A DNA stretch of 64,000 nucleotides from Rutpela maculata (GCA_936432065.2 OW386285.2:33163920-33227919); one strand, 5' to 3'; shown: positions 45,862 through 58,692, numbered from the stretch's first letter. The notes: generated from the sequence alone by a model not told the origin. Numbers and translations: made by a program.

Positions 45862-46030
45862 AATTTTGCTGATGGAAAATCTTCTTCATAACGATGGATA
45901 AGACCTATAGCGATTTACTTAACTCGAATGGAAACAGTAATTCATGATACTGAAATTGTTAGTATAAATAATATTAATACGAACACCCATGTAATATAAA
46001 TAGTGGATACTGGTAGGAGGCAAATAGGTA

Positions 46031-47599
46031 TAGTCGGAGCAATGAATCTTTGAACTGACGGCATCATTCTTTTTTGCCTGAACTAGTTCATTGAAGAATG
46101 ACAATTATTTCGCACCATAGGCGTAGCAAATTTGTATTAAGCCTGTTGGAAATTATTATAATAATGAGGAATAATATCATAAATAATGATAAATTGGACT
46201 TGACTAGACCGTAAAATACAGTTTTGGCATTGCCAGTAGGTTCAACAGTAACTATAAAATATCAAACATGTAAAATCTAAGAATTTATAAAAACTTTACG
46301 TACATTTGTATTATTTTCTCACAATTTTAATTATACTTTCATTTACACTTGAGATAACCATGAAATAAAATATCATTTTTTGGAAATGTTCGTTCATTCA
46401 TATTCAGTTTGTTTTAATTTGCTTGGAACCACCCCCATAAAATGTTTATTTTAGATTCGACTTAGATCGGGTTTTTATAGAACGTAGAGCTCTGAAAAGT
46501 AAATTCTTGCGATACAATTGTATTTTATAAAACATGAAAGTTCAGCGTACTGCAGTCTTTTTTTCGGGGGAAAATAAAGAAATCTTATTAGCGAATGTTT
46601 TATTTCAAATTTGAATGGGTTTGTACCAAATTTTGTAAAAAAAACTATTTTTGAATTTTTCTAAGAGTGACATCAGTGTGTCCCATTTTGCTTGGAACTA
46701 CTCCCATAAAAAGTTAGTTGTAAGTCCGATTTAGATCTTTTTTTTTAAACTTAGATCTCTGCAAAGTGCATTCTTGTGATACGTTAAATTCTGTAAAACA
46801 TAAAAGCTCGCCCTATTGCGTTTTTTTTGCGGCGGAAAATGAAGAACTTTTATTAGCATTTTTTTTTTTTAATTTAAAGACGCCACTGGATTTGGCAACC
46901 CTCAATGAGTTTGTACCAAATTTCGTGAAAAAATACCTATTTTTGGAATTTTTCCGTAAGAAATAATAATTCTGAAATTGCCAATAAAAATCCACTGTTG
47001 CGAAGAATTGTGCACTTAAAAGAGTGCCATGACTAAAACAACAAAGAATTCTCTAATAAATAATTCATTTATTATAGATAAGTTTTTGAACAAATAATGG
47101 GGCTATTACTTACGGCCGTGGGTAATAATTCATTACTCAATGGGCAAGAACCAATCACTAGAGTTCATTTTCATTACTCAACAGTTGTGGAGCAATCACA
47201 AAAAACGATTTAAAAGACAAAAATATCGTGTATGTCATGTCTCAATTCAATCTGTCATGCATCTAGATGCATCTCAAAATTATTATCAGGTTAATCGTTT
47301 TCCAGTCATAATGAATTAAATGAATTAAGTGCGTTACGAAAAGTAAACAACATGTGAGCCACTGACGATTGATTGATACACGAGATGCGCCTCTATGTAG
47401 TATAGATGTAAGCGTTACCATTACTCTCAAATCTAACACGCAGGATAAGCATACGTAGGTCGTATACTGTGGAAGACACAATCTTATACCCATTCCCAGG
47501 CAGTTCGATTGTAAGAAGTGAGACGCCAACATACAAACGATAGTATTTGCTTGCTACCTGCATAAGTGACGTCAATTCAAAGATCCATTGCTCCAACTA
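46031..47599. mobile_element. TA-flanked TIR element with internal duplication
   Basis: The left end TAGTCGGAGCAATGAATCTT and the reverse complement of the right end TAGTTGGAGCAATGGATCTT agree for about 28 bases (to TTGAA(C/T)TGACG), with TA outside each end (46029-46030; 47600-47601). The interior has a diverged tandem duplication at 46420-46960 and no recognisable transposase; minus frames at 47263-47596 have no motif I know. Confidence 0.6.
46420..46960 (+). repeat. Diverged 270-bp tandem duplication
   Basis: GCTTGGAAC recurs at 46420 and 46689. Both units continue with CCCATAAAA, then TTAGAT, TTCTTG(C/T)GATAC, AAAACAT(G/A)AAAG, GGAAAAT(A/G)AAGAA and GTTTGTACCAAATTT(C/T)GT, in the same order. 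The two are clearly diverged, so the duplication is old. Confidence 0.75.
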
Positions 47600-47601
47600 T
47601 A

Positions 47602-48067
47602 TACCTTATAGAAAGGAGTATAGTAATGAATTTAACTGTCAGTAGTGTTAAGCAACACATGTCACTGAGCGACGTTGACTTGATAAGCCTTTGTAAAAAT
47701 TATTTTGAATTACGCCCCCTCCAAATTTAAATGCCTATAGGATCTGATTTCACGCACTGATCACGTGTATTTATTATTATCCTCCTTTCCCGGCTAAGGT
47801 ATAGTATACTTTAATAGAAAAAATGTCTAGGACCTGATTTGTACACAATTTATTTTTATTATTTAGTTTCATATAGAGCCAAGTATTTTCCGTATAATGA
47901 CGAAAAAGTGTGTCATTATTATAAAAACATTTTTAGTTATGCCTTCTTTGACCATATTTGGCGATTGACCTATTTGTTTGAGTATGGTTGGTATGGTGTT
48001 CGTTATCATTTATGCATAACTTTTTAGTCTTGAGGGTGGCGGTATCGTGCTTAAGAAAATGATTTCG
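47602..48067. other. Spacer without recognised gene
   Basis: No supported gene or paired repeat. The 62-codon frame at 47839-48027 has no motif. Confidence 0.35.
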
Positions 48068-48316
48068 TGATTCAACAATTTCTCCTACATCCCTGAACCG
48101 ATTCAAAAATTTTTTTGATAGGCTTTTAGAGATAACATTAGAGAATGGTATCTACTAGGCTATTGAAAAGTAAAAAAAAAAATTTTTAATTTTCGCACAA
48201 GTAAAAAAAAATTAGTTTTCAATAGCCTAGTACCATTCTATAAAGTTGTCTCTGAAAGTATATAAAAAAATTTTTTTAATCGGTTCAGGGATGTAGGAGA
48301 AATTGTCGAATTACGT
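48068..48316. mobile_element. Palindromic MITE, arms about 110 bp
   Basis: CAATTTCTCCTACATCCCTGA at left (first 20 bases quoted loosely) is repeated inverted as CAGGGATGTAGGAGAAATTG at right, and the arms continue through CGGTTCAGG, GGTA(C)CTACTAGGCTATTG-type words to an A/T-rich loop at about 48175-48210. No coding frame. HINE copy 6 starts 34 bases downstream. Confidence 0.75.
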
Positions 48317-48349
48317 TCATAACACTGCCCACTTTAATATGTTGGCCAT

Positions 48350-49096
48350 TACTTCCACGTTGTGGAAGTATAATAATCGTAAAAAATTTTTTTTGCAATA
48401 GGCCTAGAATGTCATGAAACGTCAATATTTTAAGTTTGAGAAAAAATGTCTGCCTGTCTGTCTGTTTTTCCGTATGTCTGTAACTTTTTTCTTATGCACA
48501 CGATTATTTTAGAATTATTTATGAAATTTGGTACACCTATGTGTATTATAGCGAGATCAGGAACTAGATTCCCTATATATACTCCGATTCTATTCCATTG
48601 GGGGGTAATGAGGGGTAAATAAGTAAAGCAAGCCAGTAAGAGTCCATAAAATTGATATTTAGTGTATGTATGAGAAGCCAAGTTCTCAAATTTTTTTTTG
48701 GCATCAGCCACCTCCACCATCACCGCATTATTAAAGGGGTAAAAAAAAATAAAATAAAATTGCGATTTAGTGTATGTACAAGAACCAAAGGCCTCAAAAT
48801 TTGTTTGACATCAGACGACCTCACTATCATCCCCACCCCATTATTAAAGGGGAGGGGTAAAAAATAAAATTATGATATAGTGTGTGCAGGAGCCAAACTC
48901 CTCAAAATTATTTTTGGCATCAGCCACACTCACTACTACCCCCACCCCATTAGTAAAGGAGGTAAAGATAAAACTATGATTTAGTGTGTACTAGAACCAA
49001 AGGCCTCATTTTTTTTTTTTGCATCAGCCACCCTCTCAACTACCACCCCCACCGAAAATTTGGATGTAGAAGTAGTGATTTCTCAGGAAGCAGTTT
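48350..49096 (+). mobile_element. HINE copy 6, diverged, expanded internal units
   Basis: Starts TACTTCCACGTTGTGG and ends GGATGTAGAAGTAGTGATTT then GAAGCAGTTT. The C-rich internal unit (CACCCCATTATTAAAGGGG ... AGAACCAAAGGCCTCA ... GGCATCAGCCACC) occurs four times at about 110-base intervals, more than in the short copies. Substitutions are frequent, so this is one of the older copies. Confidence 0.75.
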
Positions 49097-50945
49097 TTTG
49101 ATTATGAATTTGGTATTTTTGGCAAACTAATTTAAAGAAAAAGGCAGAAAATGAATGGTCACATTCAACTGAACGCAAAATACAGGTGCAGGATTTTTTC
49201 CTTTTACCTCCACAAAGCAAGAATTATACGAAAAAATTTATCGCACTTAGAAATTACCTCTTATTGACAGATATTTTGTGAAACATTGATAATCTTGTTG
49301 ACTTCCCTTTGCTTTATGGCTCTGATCGTATTATCACTCCATTTGCGGAGGTTGTTCGTTAGCCATGCAACCTTATCAAAGTTTCTTGGTGGCATCAACC
49401 CAACATAATCCTATTCGCTGCTAGCAATCTTATTTTTCCTAACCATCGTTCCTCTAGTAGGTTGATGTGGCCACACATGATAGGTTGCTGGAGAATACCA
49501 TATTGGAGCGTAATTTTTATGGGATGTCTATGGAATTCGCAACAAAGGTCTTCGGGCCCACAACTTAAAAGCATCAAGAAGCCAGCTGCCTCATTACCAG
49601 TCCATGCCACAGGGGCCTAAAGAAAGATGGAGATAGCTAGGACGATAGCAAGTCTATAATTTTTGTGTTTCTGTCATGTCAAAATTCATTCACTAAAAAG
49701 TTACCGATCGGTGCTCTCTGCTGAATGTCATATTCCGAGTTAGCGATATCGCCAACAAGAGATTCAAGTTATATCATCTTGTTTACAACCTCACACTCAT
49801 CAATTCTTAAAGTAATTGGATAGATAAATCTTGCTTTCGCCTAGAACTACACCATCCTTACTTAGAATAACTCTGTTGAATGGCTCCAAGAAATGTGTTC
49901 GTGAACTTGAAGAATTTAACAACTTCAGCTAAAAGAATAATTATTTAATTATAAACACTATTGTATCAGGCAGGCTATGTATGTTTAAATTTTTCTTTTA
50001 ATTTTTTTCAGAGAATGTACGAAGAGAAAATTGCATATGTGAACTTCAAGATCAGGCCAAGTAGACTATGAACAGAATGGGAAAGCACTGAGAAACAAAG
50101 GACATTGAGGAGCTGAATTATTTAAAATGGTTTACCTAATTCTAAGTGGAACTTGTCTCGTTGCGCTGAAACTGTATGAAATATTAATAAAATATCAGAT
50201 ATAGGTAACTGCAGCGGTTTCCGTACTAACCAGCTCTACGTGTACAATATATAAGATATTCTCATACGTATATTTAAAATATTCAATGCTGAGCAAACGC
50301 TTAGTTTGGATCTCTCTTTTAGCATACCCTCGCGTAATACATTTTTAGTATTCGTACCAAGGATTGTTTTTTATTCTACGAAGCCATTTAAAAAAGGTCT
50401 TTTGAATTATTTATATGACATTTAAAATAACCTGTTCAAACTAGAGGTGGTATATTTCTCCGCTGAAATACTTTATGTTCCTGTTAATAGTTAATGTTTG
50501 TAATTTACAAGGGAAAAGTTTGTTACCTTTACTTTAAACTAATTACCATATTTTCTTTACAGAAGTGGAATTCATTGAGAGTAGGAAATTGTGTTTGACA
50601 CTTTTCAGATAGTTTAGGCAAAGACTAAATAATAAAATATATAAAGACACGACACTCGGAAAGAGAAGCTCGTTTCTTGAGAAAGAGGGAGAGAGAGAGA
50701 GAGAGAGAAGATGCCGAATTAAACCTCCCGCGGTTTCTTTACGCATGCGTTAGCAGGTTAGCTTTGCCGAATCTGTGTCAGAAATTCCAGAACCGGCTTT
50801 TACGCAGATGTATGATATTGTAATAACTGAATGAGACATTCCCAAACAATGTTAAAATTTGTGTCATCTTGTCCATGTTTCCTTGTACAATATGTAAAGT
50901 ATTATTTGTATATATTTGTACATGCATGAAAATTTTTACTCGATT
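49097..50945. other. 1.8 kb spacer with a GA microsatellite
   Basis: A (GA)n tract lies at 50688-50709. A 71-codon minus frame at 49395-49610 includes GHINLLEERW, faintly like LINE C-terminal regions, but too weak to call. Nothing else is supported. Confidence 0.4.
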
Positions 50946-52325
50946 ACACATCACTTAGAGCCAACACTGGTTTGATGTCCTTCATGGGAGCGGTACTGCC
51001 AATTTAAATGCCAGAGGTCAAAGGACAGTGTTAAAAATAAATGATTTTTGGCCTCTATCGCGAACACATAAAATTCGGAGAAAATGGTTGGAAAAGACTC
51101 AGAATTAATAAAAATACGTCTTCGTGGTATCAAAAGGCTGGGGAAAACTCTATTTCATCCCTAAAAACATAAAAGCAACCCCTGAAATGTCTTTGAATAA
51201 CAGCTTATCCTGAATGTGAAAATTATATTTATTTTATGAAAACTATTAGGTTCAATAAAGATAACAACACACTATACAGTGGGTGGACCGCCATACATAG
51301 CACCTAATATTAAAAAAATAGGTACCAAGGTGATTAAAAAAACTCGGAATGTAAAAATGATCGCCTCCTCGTGGTGCATTCTGGAAAACACAATAAGTGG
51401 CCAAATGATCTTCCTTCGCAAGTATCATTTGCATATTTACTGTACCCTTTTCTCCAACAAGTACTTACCCAGAAATACCTTTACATGGAATAATATAAAA
51501 GAGAATAAACTAATATAATTTTTGACCCCTTACAGTGATTAGCTATCTTTAATATCTATCTATTAAATGCAGCTATAAGAACCAATAGAAACCTTTCGTT
51601 TTATTTTAATTTGTTCTGTAAATATTCTGTACTAGATGCTGTTCTAACATCTCTAAATAATGGCAATTTTAATTTATAGAGATACTATTAAGTAATTAGT
51701 ATTTATTCTGTATTTAGTATTCTAGACTATCAATAGAATTGCATCCCCGAATAAGGTAGTTTGGTGGTTTCCATGGTCGCTAACTAAAACGATTTTTTGA
51801 AATAATACTTGCTGTGAATATTATTTCATACTCTTATAGGGCTTATTTTTGAAAACAGAGATGCTGAGGTGAGGATCAGGTGAAGGTCTGGCTCAACTAG
51901 TATTAAAATATCATTTTGTACATTTTTAATCACCTTTGTACCTATTTTTTTAATGTTTTTTAATATCAGGTGCTGTGTATAGCGTTCAGCTCTCTGAATA
52001 TAGTGTGAATAGGGGTAGCTTTTACCCTTTTGTCATCTCTATTGAATCGATACCTAATAGTTATCATAAAATAAATATAATTATCACATTCAGTATAAGC
52101 TATTATTCAAAGCAATTTTAGGTGTTGTTTTTATATTTTTAGGGTTGAAATAGAATTTTCCCAGCCTCTTGATACCACGAAGACGTATTTTTATTAATTT
52201 TGAGCCTTTTCCAATCATTTTCTCTGGGTCTTAAGCGTTCCCCGATGGGGGCCAAAAATCAACTATTTTTAACATTGTCCTTCCTCAAGTGAGATTTATG
52301 AATGGGATTGCTCGTAGTGGCGCGT
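50946..52325. mobile_element. Foldback element, arms about 330 bp
   Basis: Inverted pairs include ATACGTCTTCGTGGTATCAA, GAGAAAATG(G/A)TTGGAAAA, AAAGGACAGTGTTAAAAATA and GTACCAAGGTGATTAAAAA, covering about 51010-51340 and 51935-52290. The 600-base centre has no inverted partner and no gene with recognisable motif. The outermost bases are diverged, so the limits are approximate and no target duplication is given. Confidence 0.7.
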
Positions 52326-52399
52326 TTTTATAGTATTATATTACTAGCCTTTGGTTCAGATAGTTATTAAAACTCTGGATCAGTCAACTTGTTCCCTCT

Positions 52400-52805
52400 C
52401 CCTAGTTATTTTCTCTTCCTTAATTTGCTGGCACACAATGTTTGTACCGAGCACACTTCAGCACGTCCATTTTCAAAGCTCTCACAACTTTGCGTAGTCA
52501 ATAATTAAGGGTTGTTTTCGAGGTTGATGCTAGCTCTCCCCTTCCAAATTTAGTTGCGCACAATGTTCACACTTAGCACACCCTAGCACAAATACAAAAT
52601 TAGCATATCTCGAGGCGAGGTAATATAAAGTAGTCTATTTTTTTGTCCCCCACACTGTTGCTTTTTCGTCACAAATTTGCTAGCGCATAATGCTTACTAG
52701 AACACTCTAGCATAGTCACTTTTAAAATTGCCACGCCTTTGACTAAATAAATAATAGTTGTTTTCGGGTGGTGTCAGTTTGATGCTAGCCCCCCCCCCCC
52801 CCCCC
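52400..52805 (+). repeat. Degenerate tandem repeat ending in C17
   Basis: Three rough units of about 120-140 bases share (T)TTGCTGGCACACAATG, CACACT(T/C)(C/T)AGCAC and GGGTTGTTTTCG-type words (near 52425, 52550, 52675). The array closes with GATGCTAG and a run of 17 C at 52789-52805, which may be an assembly-sensitive site. Confidence 0.55.
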
Positions 52806-52806
52806 A

Positions 52807-54265
52807 GGTTAATATTCGGTTTTCGTAATATCACAGTCTATTTTCACATTTAGTAATTGCCTTCGTTATTTGCACACATTTTATTGTGTATTTGAGCATA
52901 GATTTTCCTAAGATATATCATATAAACACACACACAAACAACTAGATTTCCTTCGGCTCCCAAAAAGAGTATAATTGGTTGCCTAATAGCGCTACCTGAT
53001 ATTTTACTTCGGTCATTAAATGCGCTGCTGGCACAGGAAGCCAGCCGAACACGGTGCGTTCGGTATTCTTTAAGAAAGCGTGTTGCAAACCGCCTCGGTA
53101 AAGCTTCCACAGTGGCCAGTATTGTTAATTAAACTTTCTTTTGTTGTGTAGACTTATGAAAGAACGGCCTTCGGAGGATCTTATGATAATATTTGTGGTA
53201 GATGTGGTAAGTTAGATAAATCTATTCAGGGTTGTGGGATATACCGTGAAGTTACAAGAACTTGACATTTGATAGGGTGACATTCTCTTGGTCATTTCCT
53301 TTTTGCTAGCTTGAAAATTGAGTCGTGCGAGTACACGTATTGTAAGATTGCTCCATTTATGGGATTTAATATTCAGCATGACAAAATTAGTCGTATTTCC
53401 ATTTCGGTATTTGAGTATCGTTTTTGGGGGAGATACAACTACGGATTTTCGGATTAAATCAATTTTCTGAAGCATGTGGCGTCCTTCGAATACAAGACTT
53501 GGTGTGCCATTTAACAGCAAAGGACCTCTTTCAGCCCACATCACATCTCAGGTACGTCTCTGAACCCCACTTAATGTTGAAATAGATTGGTGATGTAGGT
53601 TATTTATTTTATTGCAGGGCTGTGTTTGTTAAGTTACGAGTATTCAGATCTGTGTTGAGTATTGGGATCTATTTGTTGGTTTATGGCTATTTGGATTTGT
53701 TACCTTATGATTTTACTTGGATCTGTTACTTGCATTCTACTTGAACTTTTATGTCACGTTCTACACTTTACGAGGGACTTCCAGCCTGACTCTGGTTTCG
53801 ACTTCTAATCCAGATTTTGGATTATTGCCTGTCATCTTGTGCTTGTATGGTACTGGGGATCTCGTCACGTTACCTTAGACTCCACGTAGATTGTCTACCA
53901 CCTGCGGCTGCTAGTTTTATTAAATGTTTGCTTAGAACGACGTTACCTTTTTTATATTTGACCACCTGCACCACCCCAATTATCGAAACCACCTCCAAGG
54001 ACCTGACTAGTCGGCCGTGTGAGTTCCTTTCCTCACCAGTGTATTGCAGAGGGGGTACTGCACGCTGCACGTTAAACATTAAAATTTTGTTCAGGGCACA
54101 GGGTGACTACCCTACCCCGCGTTCGCTGTTAAGCAGCCTGGGGCTCCCTTTTATAAGTGGGCTTAGGCCCTGTAATAGTAACTCCGATACAAACAGTCCA
54201 TAGCAGTCCACATAACAGTCCAGTTCTTTTTCGATTAATTCTGATTTTCATAATTATGACACCTC
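52807..54265. other. GC-richer spacer, function unknown
   Basis: The part from 53500 to 54200 is less AT-rich than its surroundings. It has a 128-codon plus frame at 53817-54203 rich in C, L, S and P without any motif I recognise, and a CA run at 52925-52937. A minus frame at 53212-53544 also lacks motifs. It might be the edge of a retrotransposon or a host exon region; neither can be shown. Confidence 0.3.
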
Positions 54266-54395
54266 TGTACGAACTAAGTTGAGCCAAGTTCACCTTGAAC
54301 CAAGATCAAAAGCCATGATTACGATTATTGTAACAATCGTAACCTTGGCTTTTGATCTTGGTTCAAGCTGAACTTGGCTCAATTTAGTTCATACA
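54266..54395. repeat. 130-bp near-perfect hairpin
   Basis: TGTACGAACTAAGTTGAGCC at the left pairs with the reverse complement at the right (TGTATGAACTAAATTGAGCC), and the arms continue through AAGTTCA(C/G)CTTGAACCAAGA to ACGATT with a loop of a few bases. About 60 pairs with some five mismatches. Probably a small palindromic MITE. Confidence 0.8.
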
Positions 54396-54789
54396 ACTGG
54401 CCCTAAGGCTATCACGTAACTCAGACAGCCTCGGCTTAGATTAACTTTAATTAAGTCAATTGAATCTCCAACTATATAATCACATCCCAAATAATTTAAA
54501 ATCTCTTCATTTTAATTCTTTTAAGTATAGGATTAAAAGGCATTTTCTAAATTATTGCTTTTATTCTGTTGAGGAATTTTTTGGCACCCAATTTTAGTTT
54601 TAATATTATTTTTTTAGAACACTATAAAATTAGTTTCTTTCTCAGTGTCTCTTACTTATTTGAGACGCTCTGATTCACGCTTTATGTGATAAATACTACT
54701 CCATCTTTTCGTTTGCGTTTAATAATTGCAATTTTGTTGTTTTATATATTTGCCTATGGTTTCATACCTTGCGTTTGTTTCTTTACAAT
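54396..54789. other. Short spacer
   Basis: No gene or repeat that I can support. Confidence 0.4.
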
Positions 54790-55410
54790 TACTTTCACAT
54801 CCAGTGGAAGTATAGAATCGACAAAACTTTATTGTTCAATTAGAATGTCATGAAACGTCGAAATTTTAAGTTTGAGCAAAAAAATGTCTGTCAGTCTGTC
54901 TGTAACTTTTGTGTGCGCACGATTACTCTGGAATCGTTTAAGATATTGACATGAAATTTGGTACACGTATGTAATTTAACGAGATCTGGAACTGGGTTAT
55001 ATTTTGATCTTATTCCAGTGAAGGGTTGGTGGGTAAATTGGGGTAAATAGGAAAATCAAGCAAGTGAGAGTCCATAAAATTGGTATTTAGTATATATAAT
55101 AGAAGCTAAGGTCTCAAAAAAATTTTTGGCATTAGCCGCCCCCATTACCAACCCCCACCCCATTATTAAAAGGGGGTTAAAAAATAAAATTTTTGATTCG
55201 GCCTATATACAAGAACCAAAAGCCTCAATTTTTTTGGGCCCCCTCTACTAACCCCATTACTATCCCCCACTCTGTTATTAAAAGGGGTATAAAAATAAAA
55301 TTGTCATTTAGCGTGTATACAAAAACCAAAGGCCCAATATTTTTTTGTGGCATCAGCCACCCCACCCCAGCCACTACCGCCCCCCCCCCATTATTAAAGC
55401 GAGAAAAATT
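54790..55410 (+). mobile_element. HINE copy 7, 3' end missing
   Basis: Starts TACTTTCACATCCAGTGGAA and follows the HINE plan through GTGTGCGCACG, then three internal C-rich units with ATTATTAAAAGGGG, the last at about 55390. The usual 3' terminus (GGATGTGGAAGTA...GCGGTTT) is absent, so it is truncated. Confidence 0.7.
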
Positions 55411-56720
55411 TATTAAAGAAATTATTACATTTTCTTTGTGACAGTTCACGCAATTTTACAAGCGAATGGCTGAATATATTGTTCCATCTGTCCTATATTA
55501 CACCGCAATCAACTAACAATGTTTTCCAATTGGCATCCTTTTATAAATTTCATGAAATCGGTAAAAAAACGGCATCGGGTATATTATAAACTAACCCATT
55601 ATGTATCGATTCTTAGGACAAAGTCGGAGGCCCATCTCTGCAAACTATTTTGTTCTATTTTTTTTATATAAAATACTAAAAATACTTGAGTGCACAATGT
55701 TTACTTGAGTATATGAATTATTTTTGTGGTAAAACATAGAAAATACTATAATTCATTATCGGTTATGTAAATAGTTTAATTTTATTGATTTTGCAACAAA
55801 AAGTCATGTAGGATGCTCAAAATAAAATCAAGTAGTAGTAGTTTTGTTTACTCGACTGTTTAACTTGGATTGAGTGGAGGCAGGTACCGTTTTTTTTCAG
55901 CCTTTCTGATACTTTACATTCATTACTTGTAGTCTGGTTTAGTGCTTCTAAATAGCTGTTTTACATCCTAAATTTTTCACGAATAATCATCTTCTGGGAT
56001 TAAAACTGTTGTGCCTTTATTTATGTAGATTTGTTTTACAAATTGCATTTGTACGATTAAGTATTTACCCATTTTACAAACAGAACAGCTACGCGTACAA
56101 ATTTGTAAAACGTAATTTATACTCTGAACGAAAATTTAGAAACATTTATATGAAAGCTAGTGGCAGTTTTGGTAATTGGCAGAAGTACAGAGTTTCAAGA
56201 AGCCACGGATAACTTTCGAGTGAAGAAAGATAAAAAAAGAATAAATACTATAAAAATAAATACGTTTTAAAATATCGTTAGAACTCGAATTATTAGAATT
56301 GGTTATTCATGTTTCTGTAAGCACTTTAGTATATTAGAGAAATATATACTAGACACAATTTTAAGTACAGTATATCACAGGATATATTATTAATGATTTA
56401 TTATATATTTTATTGTTTTAGTAGAGCACAATACATATGATTAAAAAATAAAATATATTTTTCTACACAGATCATTTTCGGGAAAATGATTTAAAAAAAT
56501 ATTTTTCTTTAAAGAAATTATTAAAACCAAACTAAACTAAACAACGTAATTTTAAAAAACAATAAATATAAAATTAAATCAGGGTTTTCTTGATTTAATG
56601 CATTTTATCTTAATCAACTGATTTTTCGAAATAAAATCACGATTTATTTCAAACTCGAATATTTTTAAGCATTTCAAATAATGAAAATAAAATGAAACGA
56701 TAAGCCACACGTTACTATTG
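55411..56720. other. 1.3 kb spacer, no gene seen
   Basis: AT-rich. A 67-codon frame at 56009-56212 and a minus frame at 56579-56761 have no motif I recognise. Confidence 0.35.
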
Positions 56721-57764
56721 CTAAACTTAGATGACATCGGGATTAGAGGTACAGCACTCAAACTAACTAGTTATTTATCAAATAGGAAATAATGTTTGGA
56801 AATCAGCAACAACAGAAGCAATTTCGTAACAATTGAATATGGTGTACCGCAAGGAACCTTACTAGGACCTATTTTGTTCATTGTTTATCTCAACAAATTG
56901 TTTGAAATTAGCATCGAGGGCAGTATCATCAGTTTTGCTGATGACACGGCCATTTTCTATAAAAGTGATACCTGGAGCAACTTACTGGAAAAGGTACAGA
57001 ATGACTTTAAGAATATAAAAGAATGGTTTGATAATAAACTCCTTTAATGGAAATTGAATTTTGAAAAAACAGTGTTTTATTTCGTACAGTTGTTACTCCT
57101 ACCGCACACTTTAAACCTCTAGAAACAAAAGACGATCAGCAAAATAGGTTTTTGATATCTTCTCAAACATGTCACAAATATCTAGGACTAATTATCGACT
57201 GTCACCTAAGATAAGATAAGCAAATATACTGCATTACCGAGAAACGAAGAATACACATCCATCTTTTTAAATTTCTTAAACAACTATTAGATATTAAACA
57301 CTTAAAAATAATTTATACGGCCCTTGTAGAACTGCATAATATGATGAGGAAGTGTATTGAATGTACATTTGAATAAATTAGAATTGACACAAAAGAGAAT
57401 AATGAAAATTATGCACAACAAAGAACGTACCTATCCCACTGATAATTTATATAGAGAAACGTCAATTATGAATCCACGTCAGTTATTTTCTTTCAGATTG
57501 TCCCTTGTGCAATACTCTGAAAGTAAAAATATTCTACATGATTATAACATCAGTAACCTAGTACCTGCTAAACAAATGTACAAAACAATCGGGCAACGAT
57601 CCTATGTAATCTTGGCAGTTAAGGCATTTAATTTTATACCTGAAAAATTAAACAAAATATTAAATAAAAAATTATTTAAGAAATATGTAAAAGAAATCAG
57701 AAATTCCAGCAATTCAAATACGCAAACTATTATTAGACGTAAAAAACACTTAAAAGGAAGCTGA
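56721..57764 (+). pseudogene. LINE B2 reverse transcriptase, C-terminal half
   Basis: LDDIGIRGTALKL and SYLSNRK open the preserved part, followed by a stop at 56789-56791 and the frame 56796-57047 with YGVPQGTLLGPILF and SFADDTAIFY (catalytic FADD). The next part is badly shifted (57048-57356; YLGLIIDCHL is recognisable near 57180). The frame 57357-57764 holds KRIMKIMHNKERTYPTDN, the HNTRQ-type region is eroded, and KTIGQRSYVILAV and LFKKYVKEI close it. Inactive because of truncation and breaks. Confidence 0.82.
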
Positions 57765-58130
57765 ACAAAAGTGATGCTTACAAAATTTAGAAAAATATAT
57801 GACCGATCAACCGACCGCATATTTTGACCAAGAAATTGTAAGTGAGAAAAAAATTGCTACATAATTATACATAGTATTTATTAAAAATTGAAAAATTAAA
57901 TGGTACCAAAATTGTGAAACAGAATATTGTCTATGCTCCGCATTCTCATTATTATTTTTTTCCTTTGTCACAAACATTTTAAACGTTTATTATTCCCTTT
58001 TTATTCTTACATTAATTTGTAAATTTTTTTTTACCCCTTGTTGATTTCTTTTCATGTTTATTTGTATTTAGATGTAAGTGCTGCCTTGTATTTATGTTCT
58101 TATCACAAATAAACATATATTATTATTATT
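56721..58130 (+). mobile_element. LINE B2, 5'-truncated
   Basis: Begins in the reverse transcriptase, ends after about 350 bases of untranslated sequence at CACAAATAAACATAT and a short (ATT)n tail (58109-58130). Relative of B1 (10850-12370, minus). AATAAA precedes the tail, as in family A. Confidence 0.8.
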
Positions 58131-58329
58131 ATATTATTTTATTTTGGATTCCCCTTCTAATTCTTTATAGAGTAACATTAAAGCAACTTGTAATACTTGA
58201 ATATAACGATTTTCCCTGATTGAAACTGCTGAGAGAGAAGAAATAATATTGGTATATGTAGTAGCAGTTTATTATTTCAAATACTGCATCTTTTTCTTCT
58301 TATTCATAACGTCTTGTCAGACGTTTTGC
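58131..58329. other. Short spacer
   Basis: No feature seen. Confidence 0.4.
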
Positions 58330-58585
58330 GATTCATGAAAATTATTCTAGTTGGCCTGCACTTGCTGGATAGCATGCCTGTTGGTATCACTTCATCTATC
58401 GCCGTTGCTTGTTAGCAGCCTCATTGAAGCTCTTCCCCATCAGCTCCTTTGTGACATCAGCTCAGCGCTTTGGAGGGCGTCCCCTTCACCTCTTGCCACC
58501 TACTTTTCCCTGAACTATCAACCGTTCTATATTGTCCTCTCTCCGGTTGATGTAGCCAAAAAATGAGAGGATTTGAGATAATACA
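58330..58585 (-). pseudogene. LINE D, C-terminal fragment
   Basis: On the minus strand: FFGYINRREDNIERLIVQGK, then VGGKR, stop, RGRPPKR, stop, ADVTKELMGKSFNEAANKQR and further stops. The pattern FGH..RR...ERL...GKV.GKR.RGR.P.RW.D is the C-terminal end of a common insect LINE protein group (family knowledge). At least four in-frame stops. A related piece lies at 63530-63640. Confidence 0.75.
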
Positions 58586-58692
58586 GTGGTGGAGACTATT
58601 GGACTGAACTGGACTGTATTTTATGAAAACTAAAATACCATACCATGGTAATATTCCACATTTCAACCTTACGAATTTGTATATTATACATA

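Noticed and set aside
49395..49610. LINE C-terminal fragment (GHINLLEERW)
   Set aside because: Only one short phrase resembles the family and the following motifs are missing.
52850..53110. Minus frame of 86 codons near a CA run
   Set aside because: No motif, and its second half is translated low-complexity sequence.
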